Source: DATHSN01 sp035464115 (GTDB lineage: Bacteria > Actinomycetota > Acidimicrobiia > Acidimicrobiales > SKKL01). From it: DNA of 36,476 nucleotides. The first letter of the stretch is position 1. Every line of letters starts with the position of its first letter. The stretch is from NCBI GenBank assembly GCA_035464115.1, contig DATHSN010000436.1, positions 1 through 36,476 of the forward strand, given 5' to 3'. Both the position numbers and the translations under genes were made by a program. This document shows positions 1 through 7,530 of this stretch, one piece after another. The notes under the pieces are model-generated. The model was not told the DNA's origin. It did no database searches and worked only from the letters and a program-made list of their open reading frames with translations.

Positions 1-439
1 CGAACGAGTGACCGACCACGACGAAGCGCCGGGCGCCGCGACGGGCGGTGAGCTCGGCGGCGGCGAGCACGTCGTGGACGCACGCGTCGAGCTCGCCCGG
101 CTGGCGGTAGCCGACGCGCACCGTGCCGATGCCGTCGGCCACCCAGGCCGAGCCCAGCTCGTGGTAGGCGTTGCCGGCCGGGCCGAGCAGCCCGCCCATC
201 GCCCCGCCGACCATGAGGACCACGTCGGTGAGCTGGGCCGGACCGTGCCACAGCAGGGTGAGCAGCCCGCCCATCGTGTAGAGCTCGAGGTGGTCGAGCT
301 CGTCGGTGAGCGCCACCTCGGCCGCAGCGAGGGCCCGCAGCGCGGCGAGCGGCCCGGGGGCGTCGTCGTCGACGGCGCCGTCCGAGGTGGCGCCCGCCGG
401 GGTGGCGCTCTCGCCGTCGGGCGGGCCGGGATCGGTCAC
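1..439 (-). CDS. alpha/beta hydrolase, C-terminus cut off by window edge
   Basis: This gene reads from a GTG at 439 down to the window edge, giving about 146 codons with no stop. The last visible residues are VVGHSF, the start of a GxSxG nucleophile elbow, so the fold is probably an alpha/beta hydrolase with Ser as nucleophile; the rest of the catalytic triad lies outside the window. Before it comes a stretch rich in Gly and hydrophobic residues (LMVGGAMGGLLG), probably the oxyanion strand and loop. The start codon overlaps the stop of the upstream UspA gene (GTGA, 4 nt), so translation is probably coupled. The substrate cannot be told. A dienelactone-hydrolase-like or lysophospholipase-like enzyme are both possible. 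Confidence 0.7.
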   Translation of the reverse strand, partial: MTDPGPPDGESATPAGATSDGAVDDDAPGPLAALRALAAAEVALTDELDHLELYTMGGLLTLLWHGPAQLTDVVLMVGGAMGGLLGPAGNAYHELGSAWVADGIGTVRVGYRQPGELDACVHDVLAAAELTARRGARRFVVVGHSF

Positions 440-909
440 GGCTGGACCTCGGGGGGCAGGACGACGACCGGGCACGGGGCGTCGTGGAGCACGACCGAGC
501 TCACCGAGCCGAGCAGCAGGCGGCGGACCCCACCCATGCCCCGCCGGCCGATGACCACCATCGCGGCCCCGGCGGCCTCGTCGACGAGGACGACCGCCGG
601 GTCGGCCTGCACCACGATGGCGTCGACCTCGACCCCGGTGGTGTCGGCGTCGGCCAGCGCCCGGTCGAGCGCGCCCCGGGCCGCGGCCTCCATCTCCTCG
701 GGGGCGCCGGGCGCCGCGTCGGTGCCGCCACCGAGGAGCCAGGTCGGGTAGTGCCAGGTGTGCACGGCGCGGACGGCGACGCCGCGGCGGCGGGCCGCGT
801 CGAGCGCCCAGGCGAGCGCCCGTCGGGACTCCTCGGAGCCGTCGACCCCGACGACGATGGGACGCAGGTCGGGATCGGTGGTCGCCGCGGGGTCGGTGCG
901 CTCGGTCAT
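436..909 (-). CDS. UspA-type universal stress protein
   Basis: This is a single-domain Usp protein of 157 aa, the usual size. The N-terminus has the first beta strand with the VVGVDGSEES motif. The C-terminal half has the ATP-binding signature G-x2-G-x9-G-S (GRRGMGGVRRLLLGS), so it belongs to the ATP-binding UspA class rather than the non-binding one. The ATG at 909 is chosen over a longer frame because that frame would run back toward the tRNA-Cys locus. A CAGACT hexamer ends 6 nt before the ATG with no Shine-Dalgarno, which suggests a leaderless transcript. It overlaps the downstream hydrolase by 4 nt. Members of this family act in stress, hypoxia or dormancy responses; the specific role here is unknown. 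Confidence 0.9.
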   Translation of the reverse strand: MTERTDPAATTDPDLRPIVVGVDGSEESRRALAWALDAARRRGVAVRAVHTWHYPTWLLGGGTDAAPGAPEEMEAAARGALDRALADADTTGVEVDAIVVQADPAVVLVDEAAGAAMVVIGRRGMGGVRRLLLGSVSSVVLHDAPCPVVVLPPEVQP

Positions 910-933
910 GACCCCAGTCTGACCGGCGCGTCG

Positions 934-955
934 GGCCCCGCCGGTCATCGGGGCC
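934..955. promoter_or_regulatory. inverted repeat upstream of the UspA gene
   Basis: GGCCCCG and CGGGGCC form perfect 7-bp arms around an 8-nt loop, about 25 bp upstream of the UspA start on its template side. It may be an operator, or simply GC-rich self-complementarity. Confidence 0.25.
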
Positions 956-980
956 GGGCAGCGCCCGACGTGGGCGCGCC

Positions 981-986
981 TAGACT
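981..986 (+). promoter_or_regulatory. -10-like hexamer for tRNA-Cys
   Basis: TAGACT fits the actinobacterial TAnnnT -10 pattern and lies 26 nt before the mature tRNA-Cys 5' end. No convincing -35 is seen 17 bp upstream. Confidence 0.45.
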
Positions 987-1012
987 CCGGTCGTCCGGGT
1001 TCCACCCGGCAG

Positions 1013-1087
1013 GCGCCGGTGCCCGAGCGGCCCAAGGGAACGGCCTGCAAAGCCGTACAGTCGTCGGTTCAAATCCGACCCGGCGCT
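1013..1087 (+). tRNA. tRNA-Cys (GCA)
   Basis: A full cloverleaf can be folded by hand. The acceptor arms GCGCCGG (1013-1019) and CCGGCGC (1080-1086) pair over 7 bp, with T1087 as discriminator. The D-stem is CCC/GGG. The anticodon stem ACGGC/GCCGT encloses the loop CTGCAAA with anticodon GCA at 1047-1049. The T-stem GTCGG/CCGAC encloses TTCAAAT. CCA is not encoded. Confidence 0.93.
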
Positions 1088-1105
1088 CGATCGAGCGAGC
1101 GAGAC

Positions 1106-1134
1106 ACCGCCCGTCGACCGTGTCGGCGGGCGGT
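1106..1134. terminator. hairpin terminator between tRNA-Cys and the convergent small membrane protein gene
   Basis: A 12-bp stem (1106-1117 with 1123-1134, one T-G wobble on the plus strand) closes a 5-nt loop. It sits just after tRNA-Cys and before the 3' end of the convergent minus-strand gene, so it may serve both. There is no T-tract. Confidence 0.55.
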
Positions 1135-1164
1135 CCCGCGCCCGCACCGGGTGAGGGCCAGGGG

Positions 1165-1536
1165 TCACTCGAGGCGGTCGCGGGCCGCCCAGCCCACCAC
1201 CGCCGCGCTGGTGGCCAGGGCCACCACCGCCACGCGCCGACCTCGGGGCAGGGTCCCGAAGGCGAGCACCGACGCGGCGGCGTCGACGGCATCGGCCGCC
1301 GCCGCCCAGGTGACCCAGTGGCGCACCGAGGGATCGCCGCGATCGAGCGCGCCCAGCACCCCGACCCCGAGGGCGACGTCGCGGACGCCGAGGGCGCGGG
1401 CGAGCACCGTGGCGCCGGGCTGGTCGGCCGCGTCGCCGACCCAGGCCGCGCCGATGCGGCGGGGGGCGACGGTGAGGCCGACGCCGAGCGCCACCCGTCC
1501 GAGGGCCAGCAGCCGGCTGAGGTGGCGGTGATCCAT
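1165..1536 (-). CDS. small membrane protein, DUF4267-like
   Basis: This predicted 123-aa protein has three or four hydrophobic stretches (about residues 8-24, 42-62, 70-90 and 98-115) separated by short polar loops. A GxRD-type loop after the second stretch (ARALGVRDVALG) resembles small integral membrane proteins annotated as DUF4267; I infer this from pattern, not from a search. The start at 1536 has no Shine-Dalgarno but has CACACT ending 6 nt upstream. It diverges from the next gene with only 32 bp between the two start codons. Function unknown. Confidence 0.7.
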   Translation of the reverse strand: MDHRHLSRLLALGRVALGVGLTVAPRRIGAAWVGDAADQPGATVLARALGVRDVALGVGVLGALDRGDPSVRHWVTWAAAADAVDAAASVLAFGTLPRGRRVAVVALATSAAVVGWAARDRLE

Positions 1537-1568
1537 CGCGGCAGTGTGGCACGGGCCATGCTGGAGCG

Positions 1569-2195
1569 GTGACGCCGCCCTTCGACCAGGACCTCGCGGC
1601 CGACGAGCCCGGGCGCGAGGCGGTCGGCGGTCCGATCCGGCCCCGTGCCGCGCCGATGTTCGCCCCCTGGTCCGGCCGGCCCGAGATCAGCGCCGGTGTG
1701 GCGGCGGGCGCGGCGGCCGTGCTGTGGCTGGTGGCGCCGTTCCTGCGCTGGGCGGTCTACGTCCCCGACGTGATCGACCGCGACGTCACCGGCTGGCGCG
1801 ACGCCACCGGCGGGCTGGGCGACGGGTGGATCGTGGCCGGGCTCGCGGCGATGGCTGCGGTCATCGCCGAGCGCTGCATCACCGGGCGCGCCGGACCGGG
1901 GACCCGGCCGTTGCTGTGGGTGGCGTCGCTGGGCGCGGTGACGCTGGTCGCGGCCACGTGGTGGCAGCTGGGTGAGGCCGCCGCCGAGCTGTCCCGGGTC
2001 ACGGGGGAGACCGTGGTGATCCGCCCCGGATGGGGGCTCCTCGCCGTGCTCGCCGGGGCGCTGGCGGCGGCGCTGGCGGGGCGGCTCCACGAGACCGACC
2101 CCGACCATCCGCTGCGACCCGATCGGCGACGATCGCGCGGCGCCGCACGGCTGCTACGCTCCTCACCCTCTGGGGCCGTTAGCTCAGTTGGTTAG
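1569..2195 (+). CDS. hypothetical four-helix membrane protein whose stop lies inside tRNA-Val
   Basis: This 208-aa protein has a polar N-terminus (about residues 1-38) and four hydrophobic segments (about 42-62, 85-103, 112-130 and 152-172), then a basic tail. It resembles the uncharacterised small multi-pass membrane proteins common in actinobacteria; I cannot name a family. The GTG start at 1569 is preceded by CATGCT with a 6-nt gap, suggesting a leaderless start shared back to back with the divergent gene. The frame has no stop until TAG at 2193-2195, in the D-loop of tRNA-Val, so the last 23 nt overlap the tRNA. A shorter true gene is not possible without a frameshift. Confidence 0.65.
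   Translation: MTPPFDQDLAADEPGREAVGGPIRPRAAPMFAPWSGRPEISAGVAAGAAAVLWLVAPFLRWAVYVPDVIDRDVTGWRDATGGLGDGWIVAGLAAMAAVIAERCITGRAGPGTRPLLWVASLGAVTLVAATWWQLGEAAAELSRVTGETVVIRPGWGLLAVLAGALAAALAGRLHETDPDHPLRPDRRRSRGAARLLRSSPSGAVSSVG
2155..2160 (+). promoter_or_regulatory. -10-like hexamer for tRNA-Val
   Basis: TACGCT (TAnnnT type) ends 12 nt before the mature tRNA-Val 5' end and lies inside the coding end of the upstream membrane-protein gene. Confidence 0.4.
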
Positions 2196-2246
2196 AGCAC
2201 TTGCATGACGCGCAAGGGGTCGGGGGTTCGAATCCCTCACGGCCCA
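2173..2246 (+). tRNA. tRNA-Val (GAC)
   Basis: The acceptor arms GGGCCGT and ACGGCCC pair over 7 bp, with A2246 as discriminator. The D-stem is GCTC/GAGC with loop AGTTGGTTA. The anticodon stem CTTGC/GCAAG encloses ATGACGC, giving anticodon GAC at 2207-2209. The T-arm loop is TTCGAAT. Position 37 is G rather than the usual A, a minor oddity. CCA is not encoded. Confidence 0.88.
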
Positions 2247-2267
2247 CTCCAGACGTGCACCACGTCG

Positions 2268-2993
2268 TCAGACTGCGTACCCGAGGGGCCGGCCCGGCCC
2301 CTCCGTCGCGTCGGGGGCCCGAACCGCACCGTCGGTGGGTCGGCCGGCGCGGGCCCACTCGGGGAAGCCCGTGTCGAGGCGCCGAGCCCGGAAGCCTCGG
2401 GCCCGCAGGCGGCGCACGGCCTCGTCGGCGTAGGCGCAGTAGGGGCCGCGGCAGTAGGCGATGATCTCGCGGTCGCGGGGGAGCGCGTCGAGCGCGGCGT
2501 CGAGGTCGTCGACGGGGATCGACCGGGCACCGGTGATGTGCCCGGCGGCGTGCTCGAGGCCGGGGCGCACGTCGATGACCACGGCCCCGCCCGCCTCGAG
2601 TCGCGCCGCGAGCTCCTCGGCGGTGACGGCGTCGACCTCGTCGCGCTCGCCGAGGTAGGCGTCGGCGAGCACGTCGACGTGCGCCACGTGGGTGGCCGCG
2701 ACGTCGCGCACCGCGGCCCACAGCTCGGCGACGCGGTCGCTGGTGAGCCGGTAGATGATCCGCTGGCCGTCGCGCCGTGAGGTCGCCAGCCCGGCGGCGG
2801 CGAGGGCGCGCAGGTGGTGCGACGTGTTGGCGACGCTCTGGTCGATCTCGGCGGCGACCTGCTCCACCGAGCGCTCGCCCTGGGCGAGCAGGTCGACGAT
2901 CTCGGCCCGGCGTCCGCTGCCGAGCGCCTTGGCGACCGACGCCAACCCGTCGTAGAGCTCGTCCTTCGCGATCCGGGAGCGTGCTGCGGTCAT
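2268..2993 (-). CDS. ArsR-family repressor fused to a rhodanese domain
   Basis: The 241-aa protein has an N-terminal ArsR winged helix (about residues 15-100; recognition region QSVANTSHHLRALAAAGL) and a C-terminal rhodanese domain (about 118-220). The rhodanese active-site loop is CRGPYC with Cys181 as the likely sulfur-accepting nucleophile and a second Cys186. ArsR-rhodanese proteins are a known family thought to sense reactive sulfur or thiophilic metals; the inducer here is unknown. The ATG at 2993 follows TAGTTT with a 6-nt gap, which indicates a leaderless transcript, and a 22-bp dyad covers that promoter, so autorepression is likely. It diverges from an MFS exporter that it probably also controls. 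Confidence 0.9.
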   Translation of the reverse strand: MTAARSRIAKDELYDGLASVAKALGSGRRAEIVDLLAQGERSVEQVAAEIDQSVANTSHHLRALAAAGLATSRRDGQRIIYRLTSDRVAELWAAVRDVAATHVAHVDVLADAYLGERDEVDAVTAEELAARLEAGGAVVIDVRPGLEHAAGHITGARSIPVDDLDAALDALPRDREIIAYCRGPYCAYADEAVRRLRARGFRARRLDTGFPEWARAGRPTDGAVRAPDATEGPGRPLGYAV

Positions 2994-2994
2994 G

Positions 2995-3016
2995 TGTTCA
3001 AACTACTGCTTGAGCA
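2995..3016. promoter_or_regulatory. ArsR operator candidate 1
   Basis: TGTTCAA-N8-TTGAGCA. This dyad begins 2 bp upstream of the arsR-rhodanese start codon and covers its -10-like TAGTTT (3000-3005) and the predicted transcription start. It has the same arms and spacing as the second site, 41 bp away. Confidence 0.7.
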
Positions 3017-3035
3017 TCCGGGGTGGGCGGCCCTA

Positions 3036-3057
3036 TGCTCAAAGGAATGTTTGAACA
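3036..3057. promoter_or_regulatory. ArsR operator candidate 2
   Basis: TGCTCAA-N8-TTGAACA. It lies 19-40 bp upstream of the MFS start codon and overlaps possible -10 elements for that gene. It shares the consensus TGYTCAA-N8-TTGARCA with site 1. Confidence 0.7.
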
Positions 3058-3075
3058 TAGTGGTGGCGGTCGGTC

Positions 3076-4362
3076 GTGACGGGTCGGGCCCCGATCCGAC
3101 TCGGGCTGCGGGAGAACCTCGGCCAGTTCCTCCTCCTCGTCGGCGTCAACGCCCTGGTCGGCGGGATGATCGGCCAGGAGCGCACCGTGCTCCCGCTGCT
3201 GGCCGACGAGGAGTTCGGCCTCACCGCGTTCTCCTCCACCCTCACGTTCATCGTGGCCTTCGGCATCGTGAAGGCGGCCACCAACTTCGTCGCCGGCACC
3301 CTGTCGGACCACTTCGGGCGCAAGCCGGTGCTCGTCGCCGGGTGGCTCATCGGGCTGCCGGTCCCGCTGATGATCATCTGGGCCCCGACCTGGGGGTGGG
3401 TGATCGCCGCCAACGTGCTGCTCGGCGTGAACCAGGGCCTCACCTGGTCGACCACCGTGATCATGAAGATCGACCTCGTCGGCCCGGCCAAGCGCGGGCT
3501 GGCCATGGGGTTCAACGAGGCCGCCGGGTACGGCGCGGTGGCCGCCACCGCGCTGGCCACCGGGGTCATCGCCGCGCGCTGGGGGCTGCGGCCCGAGCCC
3601 TTCTACCTCGGCCTCGCCTACGGCGCGCTCGGCCTCGGCATCTCCGCCGTGTTCGTGCGCGAGACCCGTGACCACGCCCGTCACGAGGCCGCCAACCACG
3701 TGACCGTCGCCGGTCACCTCCACGGCGAGCTCGGCACCCGCGACATCTTCGTCCTGACGTCGTTCCGCGAGCGGGCGCTGTCGTCGTGCTCGCAGGCCGG
3801 GTTGGTCAACAACCTCAACGACGGGCTCGCCTGGGGCCTGCTCCCGCTGTACTTCGCCGCCGCCGGCGTGTCGGTGGCCCGCATCGGCGTGCTCGCTGCG
3901 CTCTACCCGGCGGTGTGGGGCCTCGGTCAGCTCGTCACCGGCGGCCTGTCGGACCGCATCGGCCGCAAGCCGCTCATCGTCGGCGGCATGCTCGTGCAGG
4001 CCGCCGCCCTCGCGCTGTTCGCCGCCACCGAGGGCTTCGGCGTCTGGGCGGCCGCGGCCGTGCTCCTCGGAGCGGGCACGGCCATGGTGTACCCGACCCT
4101 GCTCGCCGCCATCGGCGACGTCGCCCACCCCGGCTGGCGGGCCCGCTCGGTCGGTGGCTACCGCCTCTGTCGCGACGGCGGCTTCGCGGTGGGGGCACTG
4201 CTCGCCGGCGCCCTGGCCGACGCGTTCGACATCAGCGTCGCCATCTGGGCGGTGGCGGCCCTCACCGCCGCCTCGGGCCTGGTGGTGCTGGTCCGCATGT
4301 ACGAGACCCACCCCCGCCACGACCGCGTGCCCGTCCCCGTCGACGTCGACCTCGAGAGCTGA
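3076..4362 (+). CDS. MFS transporter paired with the ArsR-rhodanese regulator
   Basis: This 428-aa protein has twelve predicted membrane helices in two halves. The loop between helices 2 and 3 carries the MFS signature (LSDHFGRKPV), and the second half repeats it (LSDRIGRKPL). A GFNEAAGY motif lies after helix 4. The GTG at 3076 gives the best fit to family length. An exporter next to an ArsR-rhodanese repressor is a recurring arrangement; export of a toxic metal, metalloid or sulfur compound is inferred, and the substrate cannot be read from sequence. Expression is probably de-repressed through the two dyads just upstream. Confidence 0.88.
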   Translation: MTGRAPIRLGLRENLGQFLLLVGVNALVGGMIGQERTVLPLLADEEFGLTAFSSTLTFIVAFGIVKAATNFVAGTLSDHFGRKPVLVAGWLIGLPVPLMIIWAPTWGWVIAANVLLGVNQGLTWSTTVIMKIDLVGPAKRGLAMGFNEAAGYGAVAATALATGVIAARWGLRPEPFYLGLAYGALGLGISAVFVRETRDHARHEAANHVTVAGHLHGELGTRDIFVLTSFRERALSSCSQAGLVNNLNDGLAWGLLPLYFAAAGVSVARIGVLAALYPAVWGLGQLVTGGLSDRIGRKPLIVGGMLVQAAALALFAATEGFGVWAAAAVLLGAGTAMVYPTLLAAIGDVAHPGWRARSVGGYRLCRDGGFAVGALLAGALADAFDISVAIWAVAALTAASGLVVLVRMYETHPRHDRVPVPVDVDLES

Positions 4363-4379
4363 GCCCTCCTCGGCGCACC

Positions 4380-4415
4380 GGCGCGCATGGCGCGCAGGGC
4401 GCGCAGGGCGCGCGT
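4380..4415. repeat. four tandem 9-bp units
   Basis: Four consecutive copies of GGCGCGCAK (GGCGCGCAT, GGCGCGCAG twice, GGCGCGCGT) lie in the 165-bp gap after the MFS gene. Each contains GCGCGC. No function is evident; it may be a slippage-prone microrepeat. Confidence 0.8.
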
Positions 4416-4527
4416 CTTGGGGGTCGGTTCGTGGGTCGCGGAACCGGCCCGCAGCCTCAGCACCGCGCCGGTGCGGTCGATCACCTAGGCGAGCGAGTGG
4501 CGAGGAGGTCGGGGTGCCACCGAGTGG

Positions 4528-7494
4528 ATGGGCGCCGTGCCGGCGTCGCGGTCGACGATCGCCGAGCCCCGGGTGACCGCGCTCGTGATGACGATCGTCG
4601 CCGTGGCGCTCGTGGCCGGGTCGATGGCGGTGGGCGTCGCCCTCGGCCGGCGCCGTGGCCCGGTGGTCGACCCCGTGGCGCCGGACGTCGGGGAGGCGAT
4701 CAGCGCCGACCAGGCCCGCACGGCCCTCGACGACCTCGGCGCGCGCGTGTGCCGGTACCGCCTCGACGACCACGTCATCACCTCGTGCAACGCCCACTAC
4801 GCCGCCGGGTTCGGCCTCGCCCCCGACGCGCTGGTGGGCCGGCGGCTCGACGAGGTGCTCAGCGCCACCGAGCTCGACGCCCTCCGCGCCCGGCTCCCCG
4901 TGCTGGTCGAGCGGGGGAGCGGTGCTCCCAGCCAGAACCTGCGCACCGCGGCCGACGGGAGCGAGCACGTCGACGTGTGGATCGACCGCATCGTCGTCGG
5001 ATCCGACGGCGCCCCCGAGGTGCTCGCGGTGGGCCACGACATCACCGACCAGGCGATGGCCGAACGGGCGCTGCGGTCCTCCGAGCTGCGCTACCGCACC
5101 CTGCTCGAGGAGCTGCCGGTGCCGATCGTGGTGGCCGACCTGTCCGGGATCCTCGTGGCGAACCAGTCCGCCGCCGACCTCGTCGGCCTGCGCGACCCCG
5201 CCGAGCTGGTGGGGCGGGCCCCGAGCGACTTCTACGTGAGCGCCGACCGGGTCGGCGTGCGCAGCCGCCTCGCCGAGGTCGACGCGGGGACGAGCTCGTC
5301 GCAGGTCATGCGGGGTGAGATCGAGACGCCGAACGGTCGGCGCGCGGTCGACGCACGGGTCATCGACGTGGAGCTCGACGGGCGGCCGGTGGCCCTGGCG
5401 GTGCTGACCGATGTCACCGACCACCTCGCGGCCCTCGACGCCGCCGCCTCGTCGGAGGCCAGGTACCGCAACCTGCTCGAGCAGCTCCCGCTCCCGGCCT
5501 ACGTGCGCGACCGTGACGGCACGATCCTGCTCGCCAACCCGGCGGCGCTGGCGTGGCTCGGGGTGCGCGCCGACGACCTGATCGGCACGAGCATCGTGGA
5601 CCGCATCGCGCCGTCGGACCACGCGCTGGCCGTCGACGTGGTCGAGTCGCACGCCCTGCTCGCGTCGTTCGAGATGGGCTTCGTCGCCGCCGGCGGCCAG
5701 GAGCGCCGGGCCGAGACCATCGCCGCCCCGGTCGAGCTCGACGGGGTCGAGGCGGTGTTCGTCGTGCTGCGGGACGTCACCGACCACCGCCACGCCGAGG
5801 CGGTCCTGCTCGCCGCGGAGCGGCGGCAGCGGATGGTCCTCGACGCGGCCGACACCGCCGTGCTCCTGCACGACGCGACCGGCCGGATCACCTTCGCCAA
5901 CGTCGCCGCCGCCCAGCTGCTCGGCGAGCCCGAGCCCGACATGCTCGAGGGGCTGCACACCGACACCTGGCTCTCCGACGCCATCGACGTCCACGGCGAA
6001 CCGCTCGGGCGCAACGCGGCGCTCGTGAGCCGCGTCGTCGACGGCGGCGAGACGGTGTCGGGCCTCGAGCTGGGCCTGACCGTCGGCGACGGTGCCGTGC
6101 GGTGGCTGCGGGCCTCGGCGACCGCAGCCGAGGGCTCCGAGGGCGGCGACGCGGGGTTCGTGGCCGCCGTGTGCTCGTTCACCGACGTGACGGTCCAGCA
6201 CGAGGCGCGCGTCGCGCTGGCCGACAGCGAGGCCCGGTTCCGCGCCCTGGCCGAGCACGCGCCCGTCGCGATCTTCACGGCGTCGGCCGATGCTCGGCTC
6301 GACTACGTGAACCCCGCGTGGACGGCCCTCACCGGCCGGACCGCTGCCGACGCGCTCGGCGCCACGGCCCACGAGCAGCTGCCGGGCGCCGACGGTGTCG
6401 ACCCGGTCGGCTCGTGGCGTCGACTCGGCGATGCCAGCTGGTCGATCGAGCACGACCTGGTGCGGGCGGACGACGCCGTGCTGCACGTGCAGACCACGGT
6501 GGCCCGGGTGCGGGGCAGCGACGGCGTCGACCGCCACGTCGGGACCATGGTCGACCTCACCGAGCGCCACCGGATGCAGGCCCGCCTCGCCCACGAGGCC
6601 ACCCACGACGGCCTCACCGGGCTGGCCAACCGGACGCTGCTCGTCGAGCGGCTCCACGACGTGATCGAGCGGCGGGGGACCGCCGACCACCCGGCGGTGC
6701 TGTTCATCGACCTCGACCGCTTCAAGGCCGTGAACGACCTCTACGGCCACGACGCGGGCGACGAGCTGCTGCGGGCGGTGGCCGGCCGGCTCATGGCCCG
6801 CACCCGTCCCGACGACACCCTGGCCCGCATCGGCGGCGACGAGTTCGTGCTGCTCGCCGCCGAGCTGCCGAGCCGCTCGGCCGCGGAGGCCCTCGCCGGC
6901 CGGCTCGAAGCCGAGCTGCGGGCCCCGTTCCGGCTGGCCAAGGCCACCGTCGAGATCGGCGCGTCGATCGGCGTGGCCCACATCGAGGCCCCGGCCACGG
7001 TCGACGCGCTCCTCGCCGAGGCCGACGCGCAGATGTACCGCGCCAAACAGGACCACCACCACGACGACGATGCCGCGCCGGTGCGGGTCATGGTCTGGAG
7101 CGACGACCTCGAGCTCGGGGTCCCGGCGATGGACGACGACCACCGTCGCCTGGTGGCGTCGATCGCGGCGGTCGGGACCAGCCTCGGCGCGAGCGACGCC
7201 GCCGCGATCGACGCGGCGTTCGACGCGCTGTCCGCGGAGACCGTGGCGCACTTCGCGCGGGAGGAGGCGGTGATGGTGCGCCTCGGCTATCCCGAGGTGG
7301 ACGCGCACCGCGAGGAGCACCGCCGCCTGCTCGGGGCGGTGGCGCGCTTCCGGGCCCAGGACCACGGGCGCGCCGACGGTCGCAGCGTGGTCCGGTTGCT
7401 CGAGGAGTGGTTCACGAACCACGTGCACGGGGCGGACCAGGCGTTCGCGACGTGGGCGAGCGCAACTGTTGACACCGAACATGACAGTTCATAG
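4528..7494 (+). CDS. five-PAS diguanylate cyclase with C-terminal bacteriohemerythrin
   Basis: This 988-aa protein begins with one membrane helix (about residues 16-40) and then has five PAS domains (about 62-175, 188-300, 312-420, 433-556 and 570-680). A GGDEF domain follows (about 690-850), with an intact active site GGDEF at 769-773 and an RxxD inhibitory site (RPDD, 760-763). The C-terminus is a hemerythrin domain (853-985) with the expected diiron ligands His872, His908, Glu912, His927, His931, His965 and Asp970. It should make c-di-GMP from GTP, with product feedback, at the membrane. Hemerythrin binds O2 at a diiron site, so oxygen or redox control is inferred. A strong GAGGAGG at 4502-4508 is 19 nt from the ATG, further than usual, so the start is the least certain point. 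Confidence 0.92.
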   Translation: MGAVPASRSTIAEPRVTALVMTIVAVALVAGSMAVGVALGRRRGPVVDPVAPDVGEAISADQARTALDDLGARVCRYRLDDHVITSCNAHYAAGFGLAPDALVGRRLDEVLSATELDALRARLPVLVERGSGAPSQNLRTAADGSEHVDVWIDRIVVGSDGAPEVLAVGHDITDQAMAERALRSSELRYRTLLEELPVPIVVADLSGILVANQSAADLVGLRDPAELVGRAPSDFYVSADRVGVRSRLAEVDAGTSSSQVMRGEIETPNGRRAVDARVIDVELDGRPVALAVLTDVTDHLAALDAAASSEARYRNLLEQLPLPAYVRDRDGTILLANPAALAWLGVRADDLIGTSIVDRIAPSDHALAVDVVESHALLASFEMGFVAAGGQERRAETIAAPVELDGVEAVFVVLRDVTDHRHAEAVLLAAERRQRMVLDAADTAVLLHDATGRITFANVAAAQLLGEPEPDMLEGLHTDTWLSDAIDVHGEPLGRNAALVSRVVDGGETVSGLELGLTVGDGAVRWLRASATAAEGSEGGDAGFVAAVCSFTDVTVQHEARVALADSEARFRALAEHAPVAIFTASADARLDYVNPAWTALTGRTAADALGATAHEQLPGADGVDPVGSWRRLGDASWSIEHDLVRADDAVLHVQTTVARVRGSDGVDRHVGTMVDLTERHRMQARLAHEATHDGLTGLANRTLLVERLHDVIERRGTADHPAVLFIDLDRFKAVNDLYGHDAGDELLRAVAGRLMARTRPDDTLARIGGDEFVLLAAELPSRSAAEALAGRLEAELRAPFRLAKATVEIGASIGVAHIEAPATVDALLAEADAQMYRAKQDHHHDDDAAPVRVMVWSDDLELGVPAMDDDHRRLVASIAAVGTSLGASDAAAIDAAFDALSAETVAHFAREEAVMVRLGYPEVDAHREEHRRLLGAVARFRAQDHGRADGRSVVRLLEEWFTNHVHGADQAFATWASATVDTEHDSS

Positions 7495-7497
7495 TCT
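7464..7497 (+). promoter_or_regulatory. promoter with inverted repeat for the DinB-like gene
   Basis: TTGACA (7469-7474) and TAGTCT (7492-7497) are separated by 17 bp, a good sigma-A type promoter embedded in the last codons of the cyclase gene. Perfect arms AACTGT (7464-7469) and ACAGTT (7484-7489) flank the -35 and spacer, so a regulator may bind there. Confidence 0.6.
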
Positions 7498-7530
7498 CTC
7501 GGGGTCGTTGACCACCCGGGGGAGACCGCC

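Noticed and set aside
4380..4415. Tandem GCGCGC-rich units considered as a CRISPR-like or regulatory array
   Set aside because: The four 9-bp units are contiguous with no spacers and too short for CRISPR; listed only as a microrepeat.
2998..7482. A 1494-codon open frame on the minus strand opposite the MFS and cyclase genes
   Set aside because: Its protein is a low-complexity mix of Arg, His, Gly and Gln with no domain. The opposite strand encodes two clear multi-domain proteins. Long antisense frames are expected at this GC content.
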